In this document: positions 1-6,721 of the stretch, piece by piece | How the letters are laid out: each line of letters starts with the position of its first letter | Numbering within the stretch: the first letter of the stretch is position 1 | From: an uncultured Bacteroides sp. | GTDB taxonomy: Bacteria; Bacteroidota; Bacteroidia; Bacteroidales; Bacteroidaceae | Direction of reading: 5' to 3' | DNA: 22,085 nt | NCBI RefSeq assembly: GCF_910586915.1 | Contig: NZ_CAJULN010000044.1 | Span: 1 to 22,085 of the forward strand | The notes under the pieces: generated by a model | Seen by the model: the letters and a program-made list of their open reading frames with translations, nothing else | Databases searched by the model: none | What the model was told of the DNA's origin: nothing | Position numbers and translations under genes: made by a program

Positions 1-320
1 TTGTAGAAGGCTATATCTTCTTTTTTGAAGTCCTTTACGTGTCCGGAAAGGAACGTCAGCACGTCCTCCTCGCTGTAATAGGTCTTTTTGCCGAGCGTCT
101 TGTACGGCAATGCGCCGATGCTGCGGTAGCGTTGCAGGGTACGCTTGCTGATCTGGAGCAGCATACAGAGGTCTTGGTTGTCGAACATCCTGATACGTTC
201 CATCAGGTCCGGGGCTTTGCCGGACGGCTGCAAGGAGAGCAGCAGTTCGTCCTGACGGTCGAGCCGTTCCGTCAGCTTCCGCATCCAGTCCTCGAAATTG
301 TTTCGGGTAAGCAGTTCCAT
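1..320 (-). CDS. Helix-turn-helix domain protein, excisionase-like (3' end off the left edge)
   Basis: I translated this gene directly from the minus strand. It starts at ATG 320-318 with MELLTRNNFEDWMRKL and stays open for 106 codons to the left edge, so its end is missing. The N-terminal ~30 residues look helical. An HTH core follows (DLCMLLQISKRTLQRYRS), then a short beta/wing segment (LGKKTYYSEEDV). This layout is typical of the 90-130 residue MerR/excisionase-like HTH proteins that occur in sets in Bacteroidales conjugative elements. The start lies 3 bp after the stop of the upstream HTH gene (324-698), so the two are probably co-transcribed and co-translated. The family suggests DNA binding in excision or transfer control; the exact role is not visible. 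Confidence 0.8.
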   Translation of the reverse strand, partial: MELLTRNNFEDWMRKLTERLDRQDELLLSLQPSGKAPDLMERIRMFDNQDLCMLLQISKRTLQRYRSIGALPYKTLGKKTYYSEEDVLTFLSGHVKDFKKEDIAFY

Positions 321-323
321 ACG

Positions 324-698
324 TTACGTCCTCCTTCCTTTGGGTTTGCCGCCGCCCGTGCGCAGCGTAAAGTTATGGAGCAGGGCATCAATCGTTTCTT
401 CCTTTTTATTGACAGTACCCGCATCAAGCAGCCTCTGTATCTCGGAGAGCCGGTAACGGCAGCTGCCGCGGACCACTACATACTCGATGCGATGGTCGGT
501 CCGCATACGTTGCAGGGTACGGATACTGACATTCAGCATTGCTGCGGTCTGGGCTGTGTCAAGAAGCCTGTCGGTTTTTTCTGCTTCCTGCCGTTGCCTT
601 TCCTTTTTCAATTCGCGAACATATCCGGCAATTTCCGCAATCTGTTCCATTAACTCCTTGTAAGCGGAGCTTTCCATTGTTATCACTTTCATATTCAT
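324..698 (-). CDS. Helix-turn-helix domain protein, excisionase-like
   Basis: The reading frame is open from 755, but the most likely start is the ATG at 698 (MNMKVITMESSAYKELM), 22 bp after a -7-like box. An ATG two codons later is also possible. The protein has about 124 residues: an N-terminal helix, a charged stretch (RELKKERQRQEAEKTDR), an HTH core (QTAAMLNVSIRTLQRMR), a wing (VVRGSCRYRLSEIQ) and a basic tail ending GGGKPKGRRT. It is the first gene of a minus-strand pair with the gene at 1-320 and diverges from the pair at 894-1526. The basic tail and HTH support DNA binding. An Xis- or regulator-like role is inferred from family and context. Confidence 0.8.
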   Translation of the reverse strand: MNMKVITMESSAYKELMEQIAEIAGYVRELKKERQRQEAEKTDRLLDTAQTAAMLNVSIRTLQRMRTDHRIEYVVVRGSCRYRLSEIQRLLDAGTVNKKEETIDALLHNFTLRTGGGKPKGRRT

Positions 699-720
699 TT
701 GTTTTTTATCGTTTCTGCGG

Positions 721-728
721 CAAAGTTC
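721..728 (-). promoter_or_regulatory. Possible -7 box for the minus-strand HTH pair
   Basis: On the minus strand this reads GAACTTTG, an imperfect match to the Bacteroidales -7 element TAnnTTTG, 22 bp before the chosen ATG at 698. No convincing -33 TTTG lies at the usual 19-21 bp spacing. Confidence 0.3.
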
Positions 729-761
729 GGTAATTGACAAAAGCGTCTTTAACAACCCATC

Positions 762-774
762 ACGTGACTCACGT
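762..774. promoter_or_regulatory. Perfect palindrome, operator candidate
   Basis: ACGTGA-C-TCACGT is a perfect 6+1+6 inverted repeat in the divergent region between the HTH pairs at 1-698 and 894-1526. Its symmetry and position fit the binding site of a dimeric regulator acting on both promoters. One of the adjacent HTH proteins is the obvious candidate, but that is inference. Confidence 0.4.
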
Positions 775-867
775 AAAATTTTTATCTGGAATGGCTCCGT
801 TCACCGGACAATAGGCGCAACATGCTGCCATTCAGACATAACCGGTTCGGATTCCGGTCTATATCGT

Positions 868-875
868 TACCTTTG
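868..875 (+). promoter_or_regulatory. Bacteroidales-type -7 box (TACCTTTG)
   Basis: TACCTTTG matches TAnnTTTG and lies 18 bp before the ATG at 894. A weak -33-like TTCG is at 846-849, 18 bp upstream. Confidence 0.5.
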
Positions 876-893
876 CGGAAAACACTAAATTGT

Positions 894-1193
894 ATGAATA
901 TGGAAATAGTATCTATTGAGAAGAAGACTTTCGACGAGATGATGGCACGGATGGGTGCTTTCGTTGAAAAAGTAGCCGCCTTGCAGCGCAAGGGAGATGA
1001 AAAACGTCTTGCCAAATGGCTTACCGGTGACGAGGTATGTCGGCAGTTGAGAATCAGCCCCCGCACGTTGATGAAACTGCGTGACAGGGGATTTATAGGT
1101 TACTCGCAAATCGGTTATCGGTTTTATTACAAGCCGGAGGATGTGAAGAGGGTTATCCCGTTAATCGGGACGATTTATCCGACAGAGCGTTAA
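894..1193 (+). CDS. Helix-turn-helix domain protein, family 1 (excisionase-like)
   Basis: The frame is open from 822, but the start at 894 (or the ATG at 900) is preferred because a -7 box ends 18 bp upstream and because the paralogue at 7213-7530 starts with the same MEIVSIE-KTF block. About 99 residues: an N-terminal amphipathic helix (residues ~10-35), an HTH core (DEVCRQLRISPRTLMKLRD) and a wing (YSQIGYRFYYKPEDVKRV). The family-2 HTH gene follows 30 bp downstream. The same two-gene order recurs in inverse orientation at 7530-6854, so this is a duplicated module. Family knowledge points to DNA binding in excision control, with CTnDOT Xis2c/Xis2d as the functional comparison; the assignment is by analogy. 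Confidence 0.8.
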   Translation: MNMEIVSIEKKTFDEMMARMGAFVEKVAALQRKGDEKRLAKWLTGDEVCRQLRISPRTLMKLRDRGFIGYSQIGYRFYYKPEDVKRVIPLIGTIYPTER

Positions 1194-1223
1194 TCAATTA
1201 TTCACCTAAAAATCGTATGCAGA

Positions 1224-1526
1224 ATGAACGAAGAAAACAAAGTTGTCACTATGGACACTGAGGAAGTCACCGTACTGTTGCAGGAGATGCAGAAACAATC
1301 GAAATGGCTTTCTGCCTTTCTTGAAAATTACAGTCCTCCGCTGGACGGGGAGCGTTATCTGACGGACAAGGAGGTGTCCGAATTGTTACGAGTGAGCCGC
1401 CGTACCTTGCAGGAATACCGGAACAACCGAGTATTGCCCTTCATTCTTTTGGGAGGGAAGGTGCTTTATCCCGAATCGGGGCTGCGCGAGGTGTTGGAAA
1501 CAAATTATCGGAAGCCTGTTAAATAG
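1224..1526 (+). CDS. Helix-turn-helix domain protein, family 2 (excisionase-like)
   Basis: 100 residues. Two parts are visible: an N-terminal helical region (~1-38) and a MerR/excisionase-like HTH with its wing (residues ~40-95). The core is LTDKEVSELLRVSRRTLQEY, followed by LLGGKVLYPESGLREVL. It closely matches the protein read from 6854-7159, including the GER--TDKEVS and GGK-LY blocks, and is of equal length once the in-frame stop of that copy is ignored. It is the second gene of a pair and ends just before a strong hairpin at 1540-1585. It probably works with its partner as a DNA-binding accessory factor; no direct target is seen. Confidence 0.82.
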   Translation: MNEENKVVTMDTEEVTVLLQEMQKQSKWLSAFLENYSPPLDGERYLTDKEVSELLRVSRRTLQEYRNNRVLPFILLGGKVLYPESGLREVLETNYRKPVK

Positions 1527-1539
1527 GCGGTTATGTAGA

Positions 1540-1585
1540 AAAGGAAACGGGCAGCCCCACTAAAATGGAACTGCCCGTTTCCTTT
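1540..1585. terminator. Bidirectional terminator between converging genes
   Basis: A perfect 15-bp stem (AAAGGAAACGGGCAG at 1540-1554 against CTGCCCGTTTCCTTT at 1571-1585) with a 16-nt loop. It sits 13 bp after the HTH stop (1526) and 21 bp beyond the end of the minus-strand RhuM-like gene (1607). The terminal T or A runs are short, so efficiency is uncertain. Confidence 0.7.
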
Positions 1586-1606
1586 GTGCCGGTGCGTATG
1601 CGTGGT

Positions 1607-1963
1607 TCAGCAATATCCGGCGTTCTGTATGAACATCACGTATGCCTGCCGTTTCTCCTTCGAGAGTGCCTTGCCCACCAGCCACGTGCGGAACACGTGC
1701 GTGCAGTAAGTGTTCAGCCGGAAGGCGACGGGAATGATGATTTCAAGCGAGTAAACATCCGCGTACAACCCGTTTTCAAGTTGTATGTAGCGGCACACTT
1801 CGTAATCGCTCAGTACGTCCGTCTTTAGAACCGCCCTGATGGCGGCGTTCACTGCCGGGACGCCCGTGTGGAACAGCCCGGCGATTTCTCCGGCGGTCAT
1901 CCATATCTCGTTACCGGTTACGCGGACCGCCTTGTCCTCTATGATGATTATGTCACGTTTCAT
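1607..1963 (-). CDS. RhuM-like small DNA-binding protein (copy 1)
   Basis: The start is taken at ATG 1963 (MKRDIIIIEDKAVRVTG). Upstream in-frame codons run into the integrase remnant and lack similarity to the paralogue. 118 residues. The pattern IWMTAGEIAGLFHT, then an internal helix (VNAAIRAVLKTDVLSDYEV), then DVYSLEIIIPVAFR and a C-terminal FRTWLV helix resembles the N-terminal domain of RhuM-family proteins (W-T-EIA-LFGV ... Y-LD-II-VGYR ... FR-WA). The paralogue at 4951-5325 has the same blocks. It starts 10 bp after the stop of the truncated recombinase at 1974, mirroring the int-int-RhuM order on the right. The function is unknown; a partner or regulator of the adjacent recombinase is a guess from the conserved linkage. 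Confidence 0.7.
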   Translation of the reverse strand: MKRDIIIIEDKAVRVTGNEIWMTAGEIAGLFHTGVPAVNAAIRAVLKTDVLSDYEVCRYIQLENGLYADVYSLEIIIPVAFRLNTYCTHVFRTWLVGKALSKEKRQAYVMFIQNAGYC

Positions 1964-1973
1964 GGCTTCTCTT

Positions 1974-2190
1974 TTAGATGGTACAACCTGCAAATTCCTC
2001 AACACTGTCCAACCTCGCGGCAAGGTTCTCCATGTCTTGGTTGAGCTTCTCTTTGGTTATCTTAGCGTAAATCTGCGTCGTTTTTATACTCTTGTGTCCC
2101 AGCATGGAACTCACAGTTTCGATAGGCACTCCGTTGGAGAGGAACACCGTCGTGGCTGCCGTGTGGCGGGCGCAATGGAAAGTGATAGGC
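1974..2190 (-). pseudogene. C-terminal stump of a tyrosine recombinase
   Basis: From about 2190 down to the stop at 1974 the minus strand encodes the last ~70 residues of a CTn-type integrase. It has the HxxR box (FHCARHTAATT), the third catalytic His (SMLGHKSIKTTQIY) and the nucleophilic Tyr, followed by a normal tail (KEKLNQDMENLAARL). The N-terminal arm-binding and core-binding domains and the catalytic Lys are missing. The frame stays open to 2414, but the upstream residues (for example YSVIICIFSTWQNAE) do not look like an integrase. This is a relic. Its missing half could be the fragment at the right edge (21820-22085), which stops at the same motif in the same orientation. Confidence 0.8.
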
Positions 2191-2305
2191 TGTGCAAGGA
2201 AAAGCGGACAGGTGAAGATAAAACGTAAACCGTTTGAAATGAGCTTTGTTTCAGCATTCTGCCAAGTGGAGAAAATGCAAATAATAACGGAATATTGAGG
2301 TTGTT

Positions 2306-2354
2306 CAGTTACCAAACCGTTAGCCGGGCAGTTACCGAAACGGGAATAGGTAAC
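2306..2354. repeat. Three GTTACC motifs upstream of the integrases
   Basis: CAGTTACC occurs at 2306-2313 and 2329-2336 (23 bp apart), and the inverse GGTAAC at 2349-2354 forms an inverted pair with the second copy. Repeats of this kind near an integrase can be arm-type or excisionase sites. The 8-mer CAGTTACC recurs at 8542-8549 in the hairpin region before mobA. Chance cannot be excluded for so short a word. Confidence 0.3.
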
Positions 2355-2438
2355 GGCAGGCAATGAAAAGAAACCCTCACCGTTTTGTTTGCGCTCATAC
2401 ACAGCATTTTGCATATCAAAGAACGCTTATACGGCAAG

Positions 2439-2446
2439 TAATTTTG
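2439..2446 (+). promoter_or_regulatory. -7 box (TAATTTTG) for the integrase genes
   Basis: TAATTTTG fits TAnnTTTG and ends 19 bp before the ATG at 2466. With its flanks it reads GTAATTTTGC, which also fits the GTANNTTTGC core remembered for CTnDOT-type attachment sites, so it could be promoter, att core, or both. No -33 element is seen at the standard spacing. Confidence 0.5.
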
Positions 2447-2465
2447 CACTAAAAAATATAAGCGT

Positions 2466-3695
2466 ATGAAAGTAGAAAAATTCAAGGTGTTGCTCTACCT
2501 CAAAAAGAGCGGACTGGACAAATCGGGTAAAGCCCCGATAATGGGAAGAATCACCGTGAACCGCACGATGGCACAGTTCGGATGCAAGCTGTCCTGCACG
2601 CCTGAATTGTGGAATCCACGTGAAAGCCGTCTGAACGGCAAGAGCAAGGAAGCTGTGGAAACCAATACCAGGATTGAAAAACTGCTGTTGGCGGTAAACG
2701 CCGCATTCGACAGCCTTGTGTCCCGTAAGGCTGGTTTTGACGCCATCGATGTGAAAGACCTTTTTCAAGGTAGCATGGAAACGCAGATGACCCTCATGAA
2801 AATGACAGATGCAATCTGTGACGACATTAAGGCACGTATCGGCATAGACCGTGCAAAAGGGACTTATCCCGGTTATCACTATATGCGGCTGACACTCGGG
2901 GAGTTCATCGAAACCAAGTACAAGGTCAAGGATCTGGCTTTCGGACAATTGACGGAACAGTTCATCCACGACTATCAGACATTCGTCACGGAAGAGAAAG
3001 GCTATGCGATAGATACCGTCCGCCACCACCTTGCCATCCTGAAGAAGATCTGCCGCCTTGCCTACAAGAAAGGGTATTCCGAGAAATGCCATTTTCAACA
3101 TTTCGCCCTGCCCCGGCAATCAGAAAGGACACCACGTGCATTGAGCCGCGAATCGTTCGAAAGAATCCGTGACGTGGAAATACCGCCATACAGGAAGACG
3201 CACATACTGGCACGCGACCTTTTTCTGTTTGCCTGCTATACGGGTGTGTCATACGCTGATGTGGTTTCCATTACGGACGAGAACCTGTACACGGACGAAA
3301 GCGGAGCATTATGGCTGAAATACCGCCGAAAGAAAAATGAACATCGGGCGAGCGTGAAACTGCTTCCCGAAGCGTTGGCACTACTTGAGAGATACAAGGA
3401 CGAAACACGGGAAACGCTTTTCCCGATAATCCACCACCCGAACATGAAACGGCACATGAAAGCGTTGGCTGCACTGGCAGGCATCAAGGATAACTTGTGT
3501 TATCATCAGGCCCGCCATAGTTTTGCTTCGCTGATAACACTCGAAGCGGGTGTGCCGATAGAAACCATCAGCCGAATGTTGGGACATTCCGATATTTCCA
3601 CCACTCAGGTCTATGCCCGTGTCAGCCCGAAGAAACTTTTCGAGGACATGGATAAGTTTATCAAAGCTACCGAAGATTTTCAATTAACACTTTAA
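2466..3695 (+). CDS. Tyrosine recombinase / integrase, first of a tandem pair
   Basis: 409 residues, the usual length for Bacteroidales CTn integrases (IntDOT is 411). An N-terminal arm-binding domain (~1-110) precedes a core-binding helical domain (~115-215) and the catalytic domain (~220-400). Catalytic positions: Lys289 or Lys290, His347 and Arg350 in YHQARHSFAS, His374 in MLGHSDISTT, and Tyr383. The position normally held by the first catalytic Arg is Ser262 (CYTGVSYADV), as reported for IntDOT. The start is supported by a -7 box 19 bp upstream. The second integrase follows after 13 bp. It probably catalyses integration and excision of this element, alone or with its neighbour. Confidence 0.93.
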   Translation: MKVEKFKVLLYLKKSGLDKSGKAPIMGRITVNRTMAQFGCKLSCTPELWNPRESRLNGKSKEAVETNTRIEKLLLAVNAAFDSLVSRKAGFDAIDVKDLFQGSMETQMTLMKMTDAICDDIKARIGIDRAKGTYPGYHYMRLTLGEFIETKYKVKDLAFGQLTEQFIHDYQTFVTEEKGYAIDTVRHHLAILKKICRLAYKKGYSEKCHFQHFALPRQSERTPRALSRESFERIRDVEIPPYRKTHILARDLFLFACYTGVSYADVVSITDENLYTDESGALWLKYRRKKNEHRASVKLLPEALALLERYKDETRETLFPIIHHPNMKRHMKALAALAGIKDNLCYHQARHSFASLITLEAGVPIETISRMLGHSDISTTQVYARVSPKKLFEDMDKFIKATEDFQLTL

Positions 3696-3708
3696 TACAT
3701 AAAACGAT

Positions 3709-4929
3709 ATGCGAAGCACATTTTCATTGTTACCCTATATCAACCGCAGCAAGACAAAGGCTGACGGAACGACTGCCGTACTCTGCCGTATAACCATTGA
3801 CGGAAAACAGACCGTCATCAGTACGGGAATTTATTGCCGCCCGGAAGACTGGAACAGAAAGAAAAACGAGATAAAGACCATCAGGGAGAACAACCGCTTA
3901 CGGGAATACCTGCGTCTGATGGAAGAAGCCTACTTAGAGATATTGAAATCGCAAGGCGTGGTCAGTGCGGAGATACTGAAGAACCATATCGCCATGAACA
4001 ATATTCATCCGGTTACCCTTCTGCAAATGGGGGAATGGGAAAGGGAGCGGTTAAGGAAACATTCAGTAGAAATAGATTCCATATCTTCCTACCGCCACTC
4101 CATGTACTATCAGAAGTACCTGACGGATTATCTCGCTTCTTTCGGGAAGAAAGACATCGCCTTTGAGGAAGTGACGGAAGATTTCGGCAAATCTTACAAG
4201 GCATATCTTAAGAAATGCAAGAATTTCGGGGCTTCCCAGACCAACAAATGCCTATGCTGGCTGAACCGTCTGCTTTATTTGGCTGTCGATAAAGAGATTA
4301 TCCGTGTGAATCCCTGCGAGGATCTGGAATACGAACCAAAGCCGGAAGCAAGGCACAAGTACATCAGCCGTGAGGAGTTCAAGAGAATCCTTGCCACCCC
4401 GATGTATGATAAGCGTCAGGAGCTTGCAAGACGGGCATTCATCTTTTCCACACTGACGGGATTGGCGTATGTGGATATAAAGCTTCTGCACCCGCATCAT
4501 ATCGGACGCAATGCAGAAGGCAGATGTTACATCCGCATCAACCGCAAGAAAACAAATGTGGAGGCGTTCATCCCCCTGCATCCCATAGCGGAGCAGATAT
4601 TGTCACTGTACAATACGACCGATGACGAACAGCCCGTATTTCCTCTTCCGAGCCGTGATGCCCTCTGGTTTGATATCCACGAGATGGGTGTTATCATAGG
4701 CAAAGAGGATAATTTGAGCTATCATCAAAGTCGGCACAGCTTCGGAACATTCCTGATTTCGGCGGATATACCTATCGAAAGTATTGCCAAGATGATGGGG
4801 CATTCCAATATCCGGACGACACAGGGTTACGCACGGATAACCGATGATAAAATCTCAAAGGACATGGACAAACTGATGGAACGCAGGAAAATACAATCTA
4901 TCGGCGAAAAGACAGACAGCAATAAGTAA
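3709..4929 (+). CDS. Tyrosine recombinase / integrase, second of a tandem pair
   Basis: 406 residues with the same architecture as its upstream neighbour but clearly divergent in sequence. The arm-binding domain contains YCRPEDWNRKK (~42-52). The catalytic domain keeps Lys280 or Lys281, His339 and Arg342 (YHQSRHSFGT), His365 (MMGHSNIRTT) and Tyr374. The position of the first catalytic Arg is Ala253 (TLTGLAYVDIKLL). Some Bacteroidales recombinases also lack this Arg, so the enzyme may still be active. It is 13 bp after the first integrase and 21 bp before a RhuM-like gene, so all three are probably one transcript. Tandem recombinases may act together or on different sites; the sequence does not decide. 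Confidence 0.92.
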   Translation: MRSTFSLLPYINRSKTKADGTTAVLCRITIDGKQTVISTGIYCRPEDWNRKKNEIKTIRENNRLREYLRLMEEAYLEILKSQGVVSAEILKNHIAMNNIHPVTLLQMGEWERERLRKHSVEIDSISSYRHSMYYQKYLTDYLASFGKKDIAFEEVTEDFGKSYKAYLKKCKNFGASQTNKCLCWLNRLLYLAVDKEIIRVNPCEDLEYEPKPEARHKYISREEFKRILATPMYDKRQELARRAFIFSTLTGLAYVDIKLLHPHHIGRNAEGRCYIRINRKKTNVEAFIPLHPIAEQILSLYNTTDDEQPVFPLPSRDALWFDIHEMGVIIGKEDNLSYHQSRHSFGTFLISADIPIESIAKMMGHSNIRTTQGYARITDDKISKDMDKLMERRKIQSIGEKTDSNK

Positions 4930-4950
4930 ACAGTATCAATTCAGTACATT

Positions 4951-5325
4951 ATGGACAGAGGAATAATAACAATCAGTGAAACGGGTGTAGTCATTATGCC
5001 GGCAGCACCCGTGTGGATGACACAATTTGAGATAGCCGACCTGTTCGGTGTGTTCTCATGCGATGTCCGCAAGGCGATTCATACCATTTACAAGAACAAG
5101 GAACTGAACGAACTTGACACAATGAAGTATCTCAAGCAACCGGATGGCATCAGTTACGATGTCTATAACATTGAAGTGATTATAGCCGTTGCATTCAGGA
5201 TATGCAGTAAAGAGAGTGTCTTGTTCAGACGGTTTATAATCAGTAAAATTAGTTCAACCCTGAAAGAAACACCGATTACGTTGTTTGTTTCCTGTGGCAG
5301 AAGCGACAACCGATGGTATAGTTGA
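4951..5325 (+). CDS. RhuM-like small DNA-binding protein (copy 2), possibly altered at the 3' end
   Basis: 124 residues, homologous to the minus-strand protein at 1607-1963. Shared blocks are VWMTQFEIADLFGV, a central helix, and DVYNIEVIIAVAFR followed by FRRFII. This resembles the N-terminal domain of RhuM-family proteins. It follows the two integrases by 21 bp and is probably co-transcribed. The last ~20 residues (ETPITLFVSCGRSDNRWYS) do not resemble the paralogue, and direct repeat copy A begins only 6 bp after the stop, so the original C-terminus may have been replaced when the repeat/cassette region arrived. Biochemical function unknown. Confidence 0.65.
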   Translation: MDRGIITISETGVVIMPAAPVWMTQFEIADLFGVFSCDVRKAIHTIYKNKELNELDTMKYLKQPDGISYDVYNIEVIIAVAFRICSKESVLFRRFIISKISSTLKETPITLFVSCGRSDNRWYS

Positions 5326-5331
5326 GGTTCA

Positions 5332-5500
5332 TTCCGTCAGCCACTCGTTCCCGATGCACGGATGCAAAGGTAGCGTATGGCTTGATGGCAGCGGCGAGGT
5401 CGGGCGGAATCTTCCTCCTGCGGAGCGTATTCAACCCGAAAACCTTGCCATTGCCTGCCATGCGCTTGAAGGGCATCCGGCAACGGAAACAAGCAACTGA
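5332..5500. repeat. Direct repeat copy A (left flank of the TIR-like gene)
   Basis: This ~169-bp block recurs as copy B at 6517-6703 in the same orientation with roughly 90% identity by eye, from TTCCGTCAGCCACTCGTTC to the end at CAACGGAAACAAGC. Copy A lacks an 18-bp segment that copy B has. Read on the minus strand, both copies share an open frame encoding VFGLNTLRRRKI, PPDLAAA and TFASVHRERVADG, which suggests a duplicated piece of a real gene I do not recognise. The minus strand also carries TACCTTTG at 5365-5372. Confidence 0.8.
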
Positions 5501-5625
5501 AAAGAAAATAAAATGTCATGATAACAAAGCTTTATGATATGGCCTGCTAAATCTTTATTCTTAGTTCTTATAGCTGTAGAGCTATATAAAGACTTGTTTT
5601 ATAATACATTCTCAAAGGAATTTCC
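5501..5625. other. AT-rich stretch without a gene
   Basis: Between repeat copy A and the promoter of the TIR-like gene the sequence turns abruptly AT-rich, and no reading frame of note is present. With copy A and the promoter it fills the gap between genes at 5325 and 5653. It probably belongs to the inserted cassette as 5' flanking DNA. Confidence 0.4.
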
Positions 5626-5633
5626 TATATTTG
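5626..5633 (+). promoter_or_regulatory. -7 box (TATATTTG) for the TIR-like gene
   Basis: TATATTTG is a full match to TAnnTTTG, 19 bp before the ATG at 5653. This gives the AT-rich gene its own promoter inside the repeat-flanked segment. No standard-spaced -33 element was found. Confidence 0.55.
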
Positions 5634-5652
5634 CATTCTAATTCAATACGAT

Positions 5653-6495
5653 ATGTCAAAAGGAGAAAATAAAAATTGTTTTGTAATCATGCCTATTGCT
5701 GATTGTGATGGGTATGAAAAAGGACATTTTGCTCATGTCTATGACGATATTATAAAACCAGCAATAGATAAAACAGAGTTTACCGCAATAAGGGCAGATG
5801 AAGTAAAGGAAACAAACTTTATCCATTTAGATATACTGAAAAAGCTTATAGATGCTCCGATAGCTGTTTGTGATTTAAGTACACGTAATCCTAATGTATT
5901 GTTTGAATTGGGAATACGACAGGCATTTGATAAGCCTGTTGTATTAATACAAGAGAAAGGTACTCCTAAAATATTTGATATTGCTCCCTTGAGATATCTT
6001 GAATATTCAAAAGAGATGAAATATCATGAAGTTCTGGAAAGCCAAAAAAGTCTACAAGAAGCTATTGAAGCAACTAAAGCGGCAGAAGGAGATTCTGGAA
6101 ATATAAATTCTATTGTAAAGTTAATGGCCTTAAGTTCTCCTGCTATTATACCCAATCTTGACAATTCTAATAAAGAAGTACTTGCTTTAGATGTTATGCG
6201 TTCACAAATGAATGACCTGAAAATGATGATGGAAATGATGGTACACGAGGGGCGAAAAGGTATATCTAGGCGTAGCTCAATTGCAGCTATTGAGTATGAA
6301 CGAATTGTTAATAAATTAGATAAAATTTCTTCTTTGAAAATGGATATAGAACAAGCTGATCGGGAATATACAAAGTTGATGCGTGATACAGAGGAAATCA
6401 TGATGAATTGTGGGGGAGAGCTAGATCATCGGATGTTCAAATATTTAATGGATAAAATTTATCGACAAAGAGAAGAGTATTTTTCAACTCGATAA
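5653..6495 (+). CDS. TIR-like / nucleoside deoxyribosyltransferase-fold protein, candidate defence gene
   Basis: 280 residues. The N-terminal ~115 residues carry the pattern CFVIMPI (9-15), IIKPAID (33-39), IRADEV (46-51), APIAVCDLSTRNPNVLFELG (68-87), PVVLIQ (95-100) and a FDIAPLRYLEY block. This is the signature of stand-alone proteins with the flavodoxin-like TIR/nucleoside 2-deoxyribosyltransferase fold. Glu85 in NVLFELG sits where the catalytic Glu is expected. The C-terminal ~160 residues are helical (MRSQMNDLKMMMEMM, then a charged coiled-coil-like stretch at ~215-250). The gene is visibly more AT-rich than its neighbours and lies between two direct repeats, so it is probably a separately acquired cassette. 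NAD or nucleotide hydrolysis in abortive defence is possible but unproven. Confidence 0.75.
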   Translation: MSKGENKNCFVIMPIADCDGYEKGHFAHVYDDIIKPAIDKTEFTAIRADEVKETNFIHLDILKKLIDAPIAVCDLSTRNPNVLFELGIRQAFDKPVVLIQEKGTPKIFDIAPLRYLEYSKEMKYHEVLESQKSLQEAIEATKAAEGDSGNINSIVKLMALSSPAIIPNLDNSNKEVLALDVMRSQMNDLKMMMEMMVHEGRKGISRRSSIAAIEYERIVNKLDKISSLKMDIEQADREYTKLMRDTEEIMMNCGGELDHRMFKYLMDKIYRQREEYFSTR

Positions 6496-6516
6496 AATGT
6501 CGCTAAAATTATATTC

Positions 6517-6703
6517 TTCCGTCAGCCACTCGTTCTCGATGCACGGATGCAAAGGTACGCATGGCTTTGACGGCAGCGGCAAGGTCGGGCGGCAGAGCCG
6601 TTTCGGGCAGAATCTTCCTCCTGCGTAGCGTATTCAACCCGAAAACCTTGTCACTGCCTGCCATACGTTTGAAGAGCATCCGGCAACGGAAACAAGCGAC
6701 TGA
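6517..6703. repeat. Direct repeat copy B (right flank of the TIR-like gene)
   Basis: Copy B of the block at 5332-5500, ~187 bp long, with an extra 18 bp around 6590-6608 (in-frame residues LPETAL on the minus strand). The minus-strand frame ends VASVHRERVADGRI-stop style just before the TIR-like gene and is open upstream through VACFRCRMLFKRMAG. The minus strand contains GTACCTTTGC at 6549-6558, a full -7/att-like match. Keeping a frame through an 18-bp indel argues that the block was coding. Confidence 0.8.
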
Positions 6704-6721
6704 TGGGAAATCAGAAGAAAG

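Noticed and set aside
39..653. Long plus-strand open frame at the left edge
   Set aside because: It is antisense to two minus-strand HTH genes with clear domain patterns; its translation has no recognisable motif.
2427..3119. 230-residue minus-strand open frame
   Set aside because: Antisense shadow of the first integrase, which has all catalytic motifs and a promoter.
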